Counted from the stretch's first letter, positions 40,010-52,940 are shown. The stretch: 64,000 bases of DNA from Cytobacillus oceanisediminis (GCF_022811925.1 NZ_CP065511.1:372001-436000); one strand, 5' to 3'. Notes: generated by a model not told the origin, from the letters alone. Numbers and translations are program-made.

Positions 40010-41278
40010 ATGACTACTGCATCAGCAGTAAAGATAAATAATGTAGAAGAACAGGCAAAAAAGGCCAGGAAGGCTGCCAGAACGTTAAGTATTTTAACAA
40101 CGGAAGAAAAGAACGAAGCACTCCATACAGTTGCAGATGCTTTGGAAACTGGATATGAATCAATTCTTGCAGCCAATATGGCCGATCTAAAAAACGGCAA
40201 GGAAAAAGGATTCGAAGAGGCATATATAGATCGGCTGTCATTATCTAAAGAGCGGGTTTTTGAATTTGCAGCTGGCCTTCGCCAGGTAGCTGAACTTCCC
40301 GATCCGATTGGAGACGTCATGTCTGGCTGGACTTTGGATAATGGGCTGAAGGTGGAAGAGGTCCGTGTTCCGCTTGGTGTCATCGGCATGATATATGAAG
40401 CAAGACCCAATGTAACTGCCGATGCGGCAGGTCTTGCTTTGAAATCAGGAAATGCCATTGTCCTAAAAGGCGGATCATCAGCCCTGAATTCGAATCAGGC
40501 TATAGTTGAGATCATTCATGATGCTCTTGAAAAAACTAAGATACCTAAAGAAGCTGTCCAATTCATTGCCACAGCAGACAGAGAAGCGACAAAGCAGCTG
40601 TTCACAATGAAAGAGCATATTGACGTCTTAATTCCGAGAGGCGGCGCATCCCTTATTAAAGCAGTGGTTGAGAATGCGACGGTGCCTGTACTCGAAACAG
40701 GAGTTGGAAACTGCCATATCTATGTGGATAAGGAAGCGGATGCTGAAAAAGCGATCAATATCCTGATTAATGCCAAAACAGACCGTCCGGCAGTCTGTAA
40801 TGCAGCAGAAACGCTGATTGTTCATGAAGGATGGCTTAACCAGCATAAAGAATTGCTTACAGAAGTTCTGAAGAAGCACGGTATAACCGTACATGGTGAT
40901 GAGCCTGCAGCTGCTGCACTGCCTGATGTGGTGCCAGCTGGTGATAGTGATTGGGCAAATGAATATTTAAGCCTTGATTTAGCGGTGAAAACTGTTAATA
41001 GCCTTGAACAGGCCATCGATCATATTGACCAATATGGAACAATGCATTCTGAGGTGATTATTACGGAAAATGGGGAAACAGCCAAAAAGTTCATGCAGCT
41101 GACAGATGCTGCGGCATTGTATCATAATGCATCGACCAGATTCACAGATGGAGGCGCTCTGGGCTTTGGTGCTGAAATTGGCATATCCACACAGAAGCTC
41201 CATGCTAGAGGACCAATGGGGCTGCCAGCATTAACAACCCGCAAATATCTCATGACCGGAAATGGACAGATTCGATAA
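40010..41278 (+). CDS. proA: Glutamate-5-semialdehyde dehydrogenase
   Basis: The second step of proline synthesis: NADPH-dependent reduction of glutamyl phosphate to semialdehyde. It is 422 residues, aldehyde-dehydrogenase fold. The catalytic Cys lies in RPAVCNAAETLIVH (about residue 264), with VLKGGSSALNSNQAIV and LIPRGGASLIKAVVENATVP as cofactor and substrate motifs. The C-terminus has STRFTDGGALGFGAEIGIST and ARGPMGLPALTTRKY. It sits 18 bases after proB, so ProC, ProB and ProA form a complete glutamate-to-proline route. Confidence 0.95.
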   Translation: MTTASAVKINNVEEQAKKARKAARTLSILTTEEKNEALHTVADALETGYESILAANMADLKNGKEKGFEEAYIDRLSLSKERVFEFAAGLRQVAELPDPIGDVMSGWTLDNGLKVEEVRVPLGVIGMIYEARPNVTADAAGLALKSGNAIVLKGGSSALNSNQAIVEIIHDALEKTKIPKEAVQFIATADREATKQLFTMKEHIDVLIPRGGASLIKAVVENATVPVLETGVGNCHIYVDKEADAEKAINILINAKTDRPAVCNAAETLIVHEGWLNQHKELLTEVLKKHGITVHGDEPAAAALPDVVPAGDSDWANEYLSLDLAVKTVNSLEQAIDHIDQYGTMHSEVIITENGETAKKFMQLTDAAALYHNASTRFTDGGALGFGAEIGISTQKLHARGPMGLPALTTRKYLMTGNGQIR

Positions 41279-41285
41279 AAGTGTT

Positions 41286-41318
41286 TTTAAAGCATCAGCT
41301 CCTGCTGATGCTTTTCGT
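41286..41318 (+). terminator. Terminator after proA
   Basis: AAAGCATCAG-CTCCTG-CTGATGCTTTT: a 10-bp stem with a short T-run. Confidence 0.85.
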
Positions 41319-41416
41319 TATCTAACCCCATAAAAAATTGGCAGTCCAATTCGTGTCAGCATTTTGCATTTCTCTCCCGCCGCAGATAAAGACTATCTTC
41401 AAGGGGTGAGAAAGCA

Positions 41417-41860
41417 GTGACTGTTATAACGACATTTAAAGAGAAAAAAAGAGAAAAGCAAATCAAATATGAAAAATCAGTCCTTCGGGAAATTTCGATA
41501 AAAGCATTGAAAGAGAAAGTGCAGCAATTTTTTGGCTCATCCAGATTTGTTACCGGTTTGATGATGAATGCCGGAATTGAAGAGGCCTGCTATGATGTAG
41601 CGATTGAAGCCTATTTGCTGGGGGCCAACTATAGCCGTTTTGGGCGCTATGGCGAATCGCTGGATCAGGTCCGCCAAAGGTGTGAAAAAGAGCATAAGCA
41701 TTTAGTGGATACATTATATAACTTTTTCCTTTATTGGGGTCATGGTTCGGAAGCGGTTATGAGCGAATCCCTTTATTATATGTGTGAGCAATATGTAAAC
41801 AGCTGGTGGTCGGAAGGGTTCAATAAAGGGGAAAGAAGGCATAAATTGCGTCTCCACTGA
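41417..41860 (+). CDS. ybaK: YbaK-like protein (DUF2521)
   Basis: This 147-residue protein sits just before cwlD, as ybaK does in B. subtilis, and resembles that uncharacterised family. It is helical and charged at the N-terminus (FKEKKREKQIKYEKSVLREI). The core has GLMMNAGIEEACYDVAIEAY and the C-terminus has YYMCEQYVNSWWSEGFNKGE. No enzyme motif is visible. It starts at GTG 41417 after AGGGGTG. Confidence 0.8.
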   Translation: MTVITTFKEKKREKQIKYEKSVLREISIKALKEKVQQFFGSSRFVTGLMMNAGIEEACYDVAIEAYLLGANYSRFGRYGESLDQVRQRCEKEHKHLVDTLYNFFLYWGHGSEAVMSESLYYMCEQYVNSWWSEGFNKGERRHKLRLH

Positions 41861-41961
41861 AAAGTGCATTGATAAAAAGGCTGTCCTGATCGAAGTTCTA
41901 GATCTCCATCTTGTCCCATATATTGAAATGAGGATAAGCAGGAGGGGACTGATTAGGACAT

Positions 41962-42684
41962 ATGAAGAAAAAATTAAAAATAGGCGGGTTTGCGATCGGG
42001 CTTATCGTCCTTTTTCTAATTTTGCAATATGACTTTACGGATGATGATTCCTGGGAATCGTGGAATCTGCCTTTAACAGGAAAAATCATCTTACTTGATC
42101 CCGGCCATGGCGGCCCGGATGGCGGGGCAGGGGATGAAGGTGCTCTCGAGAAAGATATCGCACTGGATGTATCATTAAAAGTAAGGGATTACCTCCAGGA
42201 GCAGGGAGCACTTGTGCTGATGACGAGGGAGGAAGACAGAGACCTCGCACCAGAGGGAACCAGAGGTTACAGCCGGAGAAAAGTAGAAGATCTGAAGAAA
42301 CGGCTTGAAATGATAAATACTTCTAATTCTGATTTTTATGTCAGTATCCATTTAAATTCAATTCCTTCCCCTCGATGGAGCGGAGCACAGACTTTCTATG
42401 CTCCGGGGATTAAGGAAAATGCCAAAGCCGCAAAATTCATACAGGACGAACTCCGCCGCAACCTGGAGAATACCAAGCGGAACTCGAAGCCTTTAAACAA
42501 TGTATTCATTTTAAAATACGCCAAAAAGCCAGGTGTCTTAGTAGAAGTGGGATTCTTATCAAATCCTGGGGAACGGGCCAATCTGAAAACTGATGAATAT
42601 CAGGATAAAATCGCTGCCTCCATCTACAATGGAATCATGCGCTACTATACCAATGAAAAAGAATTGACCGAAACATGGGAATGA
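41962..42684 (+). CDS. cwlD: Spore cortex N-acetylmuramoyl-L-alanine amidase CwlD
   Basis: CwlD removes peptides from muramic acid so that PdaA can form muramic-delta-lactam, the mark recognised by germination lytic enzymes. It is 240 residues with an uncleaved N-terminal membrane segment (about residues 6-22). The amidase_3 zinc motifs are ILLDPGHGGPDGGAG (His), EKDIALDVSLKV (Glu), SIHLNS (His) and VLVEVGFLSNPGE (catalytic Glu). ATG follows AGGAGGGG with some distance. Confidence 0.95.
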   Translation: MKKKLKIGGFAIGLIVLFLILQYDFTDDDSWESWNLPLTGKIILLDPGHGGPDGGAGDEGALEKDIALDVSLKVRDYLQEQGALVLMTREEDRDLAPEGTRGYSRRKVEDLKKRLEMINTSNSDFYVSIHLNSIPSPRWSGAQTFYAPGIKENAKAAKFIQDELRRNLENTKRNSKPLNNVFILKYAKKPGVLVEVGFLSNPGERANLKTDEYQDKIAASIYNGIMRYYTNEKELTETWE

Positions 42685-42713
42685 AAAGGTGCTGAGAAAG
42701 TGCCTTTTCTTAT
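42683..42713 (+). terminator. Terminator after cwlD
   Basis: AAAAGGTGC...GTGCCTTTTC, an imperfect stem with a short T-rich tail overlapping the cwlD stop. Confidence 0.6.
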
Positions 42714-42824
42714 TATTGATGCAGGGAAATAGTGAATGTATTTCTGGTGTGATAGAATTAACAGTATAGAATATTCAATATGTTATACTAAAATGGAAAC
42801 GAATTCAGAAGGCGGGTGCAATGT

Positions 42825-43883
42825 ATGTTAACTGAACAGAAAGTCAAAGAAGCTTTAAGCGGCTTGCAGGAACCATTTTTACATAGAACATTGGGCGAAC
42901 TTAACGCCATTGAAGAAATCAAAATCAAGGAAGAAAAGAACCATGTCAGCGTCAAGATTCAAATCGCCAAGACAGGTACAGCTGAACAGCTTCAGCTTCA
43001 GACTCAAGTCGTCAATCTTTTAAAAGAAGCAGGAGCCGCAACTGTTGGCATACGCTTCAGCGAGCTTCCTGATGAAGTGCTTTCACAATATAGAGAGGCA
43101 GCGTCTGAAGAAGACAAAGGCCTGCTTTCTCCTGGAAATAAAACTGAGTTTATTGCCATTGCCAGCGGAAAAGGAGGAGTCGGCAAATCCACCGTATCTG
43201 TAAACCTGGCAGTATCCCTGGCCCGTTTAGGAAAAAAGGTCGGTCTGATCGATGCCGATATTTATGGATTCAGCGTACCGGATATGATGGGCATTACAAA
43301 GCGCCCTGTGGTAAGAGGAGAAAGAATTCTGCCGGTTGAGCGCTTTGGAGTAAAAGTAATCTCAATGGGATTCTTTGTAGAAGATAATGCACCAATTATC
43401 TGGAGAGGCCCAATGCTTGGCAAAATGCTGAACAGCTTTTTCAATGAAGTAGAATGGGGCGAATTGGATTACCTTCTTCTTGATTTGCCTCCAGGTACGG
43501 GAGATGTTGCCCTGGATGTGCACACAATGCTCCCATCCTGCAAGGAGATCGTTGTGACAACTCCGCATCCTACAGCCGCATTTGTTGCTGCGAGAGCTGG
43601 TGCTATGGCACTTCGCACTGAGCATGAAATCCTGGGTGTTATCGAGAACATGGCCTATTTCGAGAGCCAATTGACTGGTGAAAGAGAGCACGTATTTGGT
43701 CAAGGCGGCGGTGAAAAGCTTGCTGAGGAACTGCGGACAGAAGTGCTGGGCCAGCTGCCTCTTCAGCAGCCTGATTGGAATGAAGAAGACTTCGCTCCGT
43801 CCATTTATGATGAAGATCATAAGCTCGGACAGATTTATACAGATATCGCCCGCAAAGTTATCCAATCAATTGAAAGCAAGTAA
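42825..43883 (+). CDS. salA: Mrp-family P-loop ATPase SalA
   Basis: A 352-residue Mrp/NBP35-type ATPase (identical length to B. subtilis SalA). The N-terminal DUF59-like domain (LTEQKVKEALSGLQEPFLHR) precedes the deviant Walker A, SGKGGVGKSTVSVNLA (about residues 113-128), switch DADIYGFSVPDMMG and LLDLPPGTGDVALD. Family members carry Fe-S clusters; in B. subtilis SalA regulates scoC and hence exoproteases. No CxxC is seen near the C-terminus, so cluster carriage is unsure. ATG 42825 gives the family N-terminus; an upstream GTG adds three residues. Confidence 0.92.
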   Translation: MLTEQKVKEALSGLQEPFLHRTLGELNAIEEIKIKEEKNHVSVKIQIAKTGTAEQLQLQTQVVNLLKEAGAATVGIRFSELPDEVLSQYREAASEEDKGLLSPGNKTEFIAIASGKGGVGKSTVSVNLAVSLARLGKKVGLIDADIYGFSVPDMMGITKRPVVRGERILPVERFGVKVISMGFFVEDNAPIIWRGPMLGKMLNSFFNEVEWGELDYLLLDLPPGTGDVALDVHTMLPSCKEIVVTTPHPTAAFVAARAGAMALRTEHEILGVIENMAYFESQLTGEREHVFGQGGGEKLAEELRTEVLGQLPLQQPDWNEEDFAPSIYDEDHKLGQIYTDIARKVIQSIESK

Positions 43884-43888
43884 TGAAA

Positions 43889-43923
43889 GAAACCTCTTCC
43901 GAATTGGAAGAGGTTTTGTTTTT
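43889..43923. terminator. Bidirectional terminator between salA and gerD
   Basis: AAACCTCTTCC-GAATT-GGAAGAGGTTT is an 11-bp stem with A- and T-runs on either side, lying between convergent genes. Confidence 0.9.
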
Positions 43924-43930
43924 AAAGGAG

Positions 43931-44575
43931 TTATGCTCCGCCTCCCTGGCCGCCACCGCCGCCGCCTTGGTCTGCACCCTGGCCGCCGCCTTCACCGCCG
44001 CTTTCTCCACCGCCTTGCTGACCGCCGCTTTTCGTTTCTTCTGCTGCTTTCAGAAGGATGTCCTGAATTTTCGCTTTAAAAAGCGGGCTTTCAAATGTTT
44101 CGGTCATTACTTTCTGTATATGCTCCCGATATTCCTTGCTTTTAAGGACATCCGTAACTTCTTTTTCGAGTTCGGGATCTTTAAGTACTTCTATCATCAT
44201 TCCCCGGTATTCAGGGTCTTTCATTAGATCTTTTAAGAGCTGCTCATTTTCTTTCTGCATGCTTTTTGCCATGCTTTCGGCAAACTTTGGATCATCAAAG
44301 GACTTCTTCCAAAACTCTGTACCTTTATCAGAGGTTAAGGTTTTTTCAATGGTATCGGCTACTACCTTTTGGTCCATGACCATCTTTTGCTGCATTTTTT
44401 CATCAGCCATCAATTCTTCGAGCGCCTTTTTACCTTCATCGGTCTTTAATATATCTACAACCATTTTTTTAGTTTGCTCATAATCCATTTGGCCGTTGCC
44501 CGTTTCACCTTGGCCGCAGCCTGATATGAAAAACACTAGCGCTAATGGAAGGAGCAAACGGAATTTTTTTATCAT
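43931..44575 (-). CDS. gerD: Spore germination lipoprotein GerD
   Basis: GerD clusters germinant receptors in the spore inner membrane and is needed for rapid nutrient germination. It is 214 residues here. A lipobox LVFFISGC places the lipidated cysteine at residue 20. The helical core (MDYEQTKKMVVDILKTDEGK, DPEYRGMMIEVLKDPELEKE) is typical. It ends in a tail of about 30 residues made mainly of Gly, with Gln and Glu, making it longer than the roughly 185-residue B. subtilis protein. ATG 44575 follows AAAGGAG. It has a sigma-G type promoter at 44608-44637. Confidence 0.93.
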   Translation of the reverse strand: MIKKFRLLLPLALVFFISGCGQGETGNGQMDYEQTKKMVVDILKTDEGKKALEELMADEKMQQKMVMDQKVVADTIEKTLTSDKGTEFWKKSFDDPKFAESMAKSMQKENEQLLKDLMKDPEYRGMMIEVLKDPELEKEVTDVLKSKEYREHIQKVMTETFESPLFKAKIQDILLKAAEETKSGGQQGGGESGGEGGGQGADQGGGGGGQGGGA

Positions 44576-44607
44576 GATGAAGCTCCTTTCAGAGGTGTCC
44601 TTACCTT

Positions 44608-44637
44608 TAGAATGAAGAAATTCAGCAAATATTATGC
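44608..44637 (-). promoter_or_regulatory. Sigma-G promoter of gerD
   Basis: On the minus strand GCATA and CATTCTA are 18 bases apart, an exact fit to the sigma-G consensus (GHATR ... CATNHTA). It predicts forespore-specific gerD transcription. Confidence 0.8.
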
Positions 44638-44722
44638 GCTGGAAATACAATGCCTAGATTTTTCAAACTTTGGTTGGTACAATCATAAAGAATGAATTTA
44701 TTTATTATGGGGGAAAAATAAA

Positions 44723-45355
44723 TTGACTAGCCGTAATTGGGTAAAGCTTTTTATATCAACTCTTTTAGTTGGAGGATTAACTACTGGAGTTGTCGGATTT
44801 ATTGTGCGCTGGGATGAATTTGCGCCTATTTTTGCTGACTTCGATTTCCTTGAGATTCTGTCGGTATTCTTCTGGCTTATAGGTGTAGGATTAATCTTCA
44901 GCATCATTAGCCAAATGGGCTTCTTTGCTTATTTGACGGTACACCGCTTCGGGTTGGGAATTTTTAAAGGATTATGGAATCCTATTCAGATTGTCCTAAT
45001 TTTATTTGCTTTGTTTGACTTGGTTTACTTCCGTTATAAGGCTTTTGCGGGCGGGGGAGACAGTATGCTTCCGTATATTGGCGTAGCGGCTTTTCTCCTT
45101 ATAGTCGCACTTGTGGTTGCAGCAATTAAAGCAAAGCAGACCAATCAGCATGCATTTATTCCTGCAGTATTTTTTATGGTGGTTGTAACCGCCATTGAGT
45201 GGGTGCCGGTCTTAAGGGTAAATGAGGAAAGCTGGCTATATCTAATGCTGTTCCCATTACTAGTCTGCAACACCTACCAGCTGCTTATCCTTCATAAATT
45301 AAATGAGGATTCTCAAAAACAAAGAAGCAATCTAGCTCAAAAGCCATCCAAATAA
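44723..45355 (+). CDS. kbaA: KinB signalling pathway activator KbaA
   Basis: KbaA is a polytopic membrane protein needed for KinB-dependent entry into sporulation in B. subtilis. The 210-residue product has six predicted membrane helices, beginning WVKLFISTLLVGGLTTGVVG and including ILSVFFWLIGVGLIFSIISQ. Position between gerD and pdaB and the MTSRNWVKLF start match the family. The start is TTG 44723 after GGGGGAA. Confidence 0.92.
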   Translation: MTSRNWVKLFISTLLVGGLTTGVVGFIVRWDEFAPIFADFDFLEILSVFFWLIGVGLIFSIISQMGFFAYLTVHRFGLGIFKGLWNPIQIVLILFALFDLVYFRYKAFAGGGDSMLPYIGVAAFLLIVALVVAAIKAKQTNQHAFIPAVFFMVVVTAIEWVPVLRVNEESWLYLMLFPLLVCNTYQLLILHKLNEDSQKQRSNLAQKPSK

Positions 45356-45372
45356 TGGATGGCTTTTGTTTT
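45338..45372 (+). terminator. Terminator after kbaA
   Basis: AAAAGCCATCC-AAATAAT-GGATGGCTTTT followed by GTTTT; the kbaA stop lies in the loop. Confidence 0.9.
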
Positions 45373-45390
45373 AAGTATAGAATTTTGAAT

Positions 45391-45470
45391 GTCGATAACT
45401 GTCTGGCGCAAGCAGCCTACCTCTCGTCTTGTGCTTATCGGGGGTGGGCAAGGCGGATCCCGCTTATCTA
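45391..45470 (+). repeat. Degenerate GC-rich repeat copy
   Basis: GTCGATAACTGTCTGGCGCA, a CCTACCTCTCGTCTTGTGCT segment, GGGGGTGGGCAAGGCG and CCCGCTTAT follow in order. The CTGGCGC...GGCAAGGCG...CGCTT pattern resembles the repeats at 617-696 and 3546-3677 and the GC-rich repeats of Cytobacillus-like genomes. It lies between convergent kbaA and pdaB and overlaps the pdaB stop region. Confidence 0.5.
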
Positions 45471-46220
45471 TTTTATTTCACTTGTCTTCGTCTCAGCATT
45501 AGCAATCATTTCAGAAACGGAAACGAAATTGAGCCCCTTGGATTTTACATCATTTAAAATGAGCGGAAGAGCTTTGGCTGTTTGTTTTGCAGAATCGGAA
45601 GCATGCAGAAGTACGATATCTCCTTTTTTTGCTTTTGATACATTCTCTGCAATCCTCTCTACACCCGGATTGGTCCAATCCTTTGAATCAACGCTCCAAT
45701 GGACAACGGTAAAGCCCATCCTTTCAGCAACCTTTAACGTTTTCTGGTCAAAATGTCCTGTTGGGGCGCGCATAAGCTTAATGTCTTTAATATTAAGCTT
45801 TCTAAATGCTTCCTGCGCCTTTGCAAGATCTCTCCTGATCTTATCTTCTTCAAGCTCTGTATAATCTTCATAGCTATAGCCTAAAATTCCAATTTCGTAA
45901 CCTTCTTTCACGATCCTCGAAACTAAATCCGGATGGCGTTCAGCCCAGGAGCCAGCAAGAAAAAAAGTCGCAGATTTAACATTTTCTTTTTTGAGAATAT
46001 CCAGTATGGGCTCTGCTTTTACATCCCCCCAGCCTATATTAAAGGTGAGGGCTAAATCCTTTTCCCCTTTGTATATCGCTTTAGGCCCGTCTTTGGTCGA
46101 AAAAGCAGGCAAGTGGACAATGCTCTGCATATAGAGAAACCAAGCCGTGAAAAATGCTGCAATGACAACCAGCGAAATTTGTTTTAATGACTTACCATTC
46201 AATACATAAAAAAAGTTCAT
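45468..46220 (-). CDS. pdaB: Polysaccharide deacetylase-family sporulation protein PdaB
   Basis: PdaB keeps the spore cortex stable late in sporulation. The 250-residue product has an N-terminal membrane anchor (about residues 15-32) and a NodB-type fold: [80 protein letters not shown] and IVLLHAS. The catalytic DD of motif 1 reads FNIGWGD and the metal HxxxH of motif 2 is replaced by G-Y-S-Y-E-D-Y, so a classical metal-dependent deacetylase seems unlikely. Loss of these residues is partly shared by known PdaB proteins. Confidence 0.9.
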   Translation of the reverse strand: MNFFYVLNGKSLKQISLVVIAAFFTAWFLYMQSIVHLPAFSTKDGPKAIYKGEKDLALTFNIGWGDVKAEPILDILKKENVKSATFFLAGSWAERHPDLVSRIVKEGYEIGILGYSYEDYTELEEDKIRRDLAKAQEAFRKLNIKDIKLMRAPTGHFDQKTLKVAERMGFTVVHWSVDSKDWTNPGVERIAENVSKAKKGDIVLLHASDSAKQTAKALPLILNDVKSKGLNFVSVSEMIANAETKTSEIK

Positions 46221-46364
46221 AACAATTCACCTCGTCCGATACCTTACTAATCCATACCTATGCTGAACTTGTCTCTTCCATGAATAAAAAATTTACTCAT
46301 AATAAATCCTATATGGAAAAATACTACAGAAAACAAATTGAACAATTCATTGGAGGCCACCAAA

Positions 46365-46595
46365 ATGATTGGAATGCTATTAAATCAGAAAGAGCTAAAA
46401 GAAATGGAGTATCTCATTAAGCGGGAAATGGACGAAATATTATTCGATTTAAAAGATGACAGGATCGACCACATTGTCAAAAGAGCCATGGAAGAACGAT
46501 ATAAAATTCTATTTTCCTTATTTCAGCGTATGGCAACTCCAGCAGACTGCCTTAAATACATGCGTTCCCGCCAGCATCATGAAAAGAAGGGGTAA
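46365..46595 (+). CDS. Small helical protein of unknown function
   Basis: A 76-residue charged protein beginning MIGMLLNQKELKEMEYLIKR and continuing with DDRIDHIVKRAMEERYKILF; it ends YMRSRQHHEKKG. It is predicted all-helical, has no membrane segment and no cysteine pair. GGAGG precedes the ATG; an upstream in-frame ATG at 46338 lacks one. It sits between pdaB and the rrn promoters. I cannot assign a function. Confidence 0.7.
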   Translation: MIGMLLNQKELKEMEYLIKREMDEILFDLKDDRIDHIVKRAMEERYKILFSLFQRMATPADCLKYMRSRQHHEKKG

Positions 46596-46633
46596 TGTAT
46601 TTTTGTGCTGAAGAAAAAAATACAAAAAATGTG

Positions 46634-46662
46634 TTGACTTGTTATTGATATCTTGGTATATT
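46634..46662 (+). promoter_or_regulatory. rrn promoter P1
   Basis: TTGACT (46634-46639), 17-base spacer, TATATT (46657-46662). The first of two tandem rRNA promoters. Confidence 0.85.
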
Positions 46663-46716
46663 AATAAACGTCGCTGATGACGGAAAGCACAAATAAAAAC
46701 AACTTAAAAAAAGTTG

Positions 46717-46745
46717 TTGACGTCGGAGTTGACACGTGATATATT
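46717..46745 (+). promoter_or_regulatory. rrn promoter P2
   Basis: TTGACG (46717-46722), 17-base spacer, TATATT (46740-46745). Transcription would begin with the G of GTCGC. In Bacillus, rRNA promoters starting with G respond to GTP level. A later TTGACA (46729) lacks a matching -10. Confidence 0.8.
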
Positions 46746-46858
46746 AAGAAAGTCGCTTCCGAGCGGCGGATTGATCTTTGAAAACTGAACGAACAAAAAC
46801 GTCAACGTTAATTCTTTAGTCTTTTTTAAAAAGATAACTTATGAGCTTAATCAACTCT

Positions 46859-51618
<4,760 letters not shown>

Positions 51619-51745
51619 AAGTCATTGGTGAATACTCGGCAATACTTCTTCATGCATTATCTAGTTTTGAGGGAACGAAAAAATGAAATTTCCTCTTGAA
51701 AAAAACATCAAAAGAAAGTATAATCATACTTGTCTTTTGAAAATA

Positions 51746-51863
<118 letters not shown>

Positions 51864-51884
51864 TGTTTACCAAAATACCACTTT

Positions 51885-51959
51885 TCCGCAGTAGCTCAGT
51901 GGTAGAGCATTCGGCTGTTAACCGAACGGTCGCAGGTTCGAATCCTGCCTGCGGAGCCA
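51885..51959 (+). tRNA. tRNA-Asn (GTT)
   Basis: Cloverleaf with TCCGCAG/CTGCGGA acceptor, anticodon GTT in GGCTGTTAACC, T-loop GGTTCGAAT and encoded CCA. Confidence 0.95.
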
Positions 51960-51994
51960 TTTTCATAAAGCCCTTTTGGGAATTATGAGCTGTT

Positions 51995-52067
51995 GCTTCC
52001 ATAGCTCAGCAGGTAGAGCACTTCCATGGTAAGGAAGAGGTCACCGGTTCGAGCCCGGTTGGAAGCT
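51995..52067 (+). tRNA. tRNA-Thr (GGT)
   Basis: Acceptor GCTTCCA/TGGAAGC, anticodon GGT in TTCCATGGTAAGGAA, T-loop GGTTCGAGC. CCA is not encoded. Confidence 0.94.
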
Positions 52068-52094
52068 CTCTTAATGTAGACAACTAGAGTACTA

Positions 52095-52169
52095 GGCCCC
52101 TTGGTCAAGCGGTTAAGACACCGCCCTTTCACGGCGGTAACACGGGTTCGAATCCCGTAGGGGTCACCA
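52095..52169 (+). tRNA. tRNA-Glu (TTC)
   Basis: Acceptor GGCCCCT/AGGGGTC, anticodon TTC in CGCCCTTTCACGGCG, encoded CCA. Confidence 0.95.
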
Positions 52170-52173
52170 TTTT

Positions 52174-52249
52174 GGAGGATTAGCTCAGCTGGGAGAGCAT
52201 CTGCCTTACAAGCAGAGGGTCGGCGGTTCGATCCCGTCATCCTCCACCA
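52174..52249 (+). tRNA. tRNA-Val (TAC)
   Basis: Acceptor GGAGGAT/ATCCTCC, anticodon TAC in CTGCCTTACAAGCAG, encoded CCA. Confidence 0.95.
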
Positions 52250-52254
52250 TATTT

Positions 52255-52330
<76 letters not shown>

Positions 52331-52342
52331 TCTTTTTTAGAT

Positions 52343-52426
52343 GGAGGGGTAGCGAAGTGGCTAAACGCGGCGGACTGTAAATCCGCTCCTTCGGGTTCGG
52401 CAGTTCGAATCTGCCCCCCTCCACCA
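52343..52426 (+). tRNA. tRNA-Tyr (GTA)
   Basis: Class II tRNA with a long variable arm. Acceptor GGAGGGG/CCCCTCC, anticodon GTA in CGGACTGTAAATCCG, encoded CCA. Confidence 0.95.
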
Positions 52427-52490
52427 TTTATTCTTAATAAAACACAAAAAACTGGACAAGCTATGAATGTCCTTTTTATTTTGTAATTAT

Positions 52491-52565
52491 TGGGCTATAG
52501 CCAAGCGGTAAGGCACCGGACTTTGACTCCGTCACTCGCAGGTTCGAATCCTGCTAGCCCAGCCA
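52491..52565 (+). tRNA. tRNA-Gln (TTG)
   Basis: Acceptor TGGGCTA/TAGCCCA, anticodon TTG in CGGACTTTGACTCCG, encoded CCA. Confidence 0.95.
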
Positions 52566-52570
52566 TTTTT

Positions 52571-52594
52571 GATCCATTAGCTCAGTCGGTAGAG
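52571..52594 (+). pseudogene. Duplicated 5' half of tRNA-Lys
   Basis: These 24 bases (GATCCATTAGCTCAGTCGGT then AGAG) match the start of the intact tRNA-Lys at 52721 with one mismatch. They cover the acceptor 5' strand and the D-arm only. The sequence then diverges at once (GATTTTAAAAG) and 126 unrelated bases follow before the real tRNA. It is a partial tRNA copy, not a functional gene. Confidence 0.8.
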
Positions 52595-52720
52595 GATTTT
52601 AAAAGATTGCAGCATCGAAGCGTTACATCCCTGATTGGCAAGCTTTTATAATCTGCGACAAAGACCGAAGGGCTTTGAAGCACATCTGCAAATGAAGTTC
52701 AGGCATCAGGATTATATTAT
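52595..52720 (+). other. Insert between partial and intact tRNA-Lys
   Basis: This 126-base stretch has no ORF of note and no tRNA features. It contains GACCGAAGGG and other short stems but nothing I recognise. Its boundaries coincide with the tRNA-Lys duplication. Confidence 0.5.
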
Positions 52721-52793
52721 GAGCCATTAGCTCAGTCGGTAGAGCATCTGACTTTTAATCAGAGGGTCGAAGGTTCGAGTCCTTCATGGCTCA
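52721..52793 (+). tRNA. tRNA-Lys (TTT)
   Basis: Acceptor GAGCCAT/ATGGCTC, anticodon TTT in CTGACTTTTAATCAG, T-loop GGTTCGAGT. CCA is not encoded. A stem-loop (AGACCTTAGGA...TCCTGAAGGTCT, about 52809-52838) follows, possibly for processing. Confidence 0.94.
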
Positions 52794-52862
52794 CTTTATA
52801 GAAAGACGCAGACCTTAGGAATCGAGTCCTGAAGGTCTTACTTGTAAATATAAATATTTTTT

Positions 52863-52937
52863 GCGGAAGTAGTTCAGTGGTAGAACATCACCTTGCCAAG
52901 GTGGGGGTCGCGGGTTCGAATCCCGTCTTCCGCTCCA
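52863..52937 (+). tRNA. tRNA-Gly (GCC)
   Basis: Acceptor GCGGAAG/CTTCCGC, anticodon GCC in CACCTTGCCAAGGTG, encoded CCA. Confidence 0.95.
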
Positions 52938-52940
52938 AAT

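Noticed and set aside
46729..46734. TTGACA just upstream of the rrn P2 -10
   Set aside because: Only 5 bases separate it from TATATT; the TTGACG at 46717 has the right 17-base spacing.
52571..52720. Integration site (att) of a phage or island at tRNA-Lys
   Set aside because: The duplicated part is the 5' half of the tRNA, no integrase or second att site is present, and the insert is only 126 bases.
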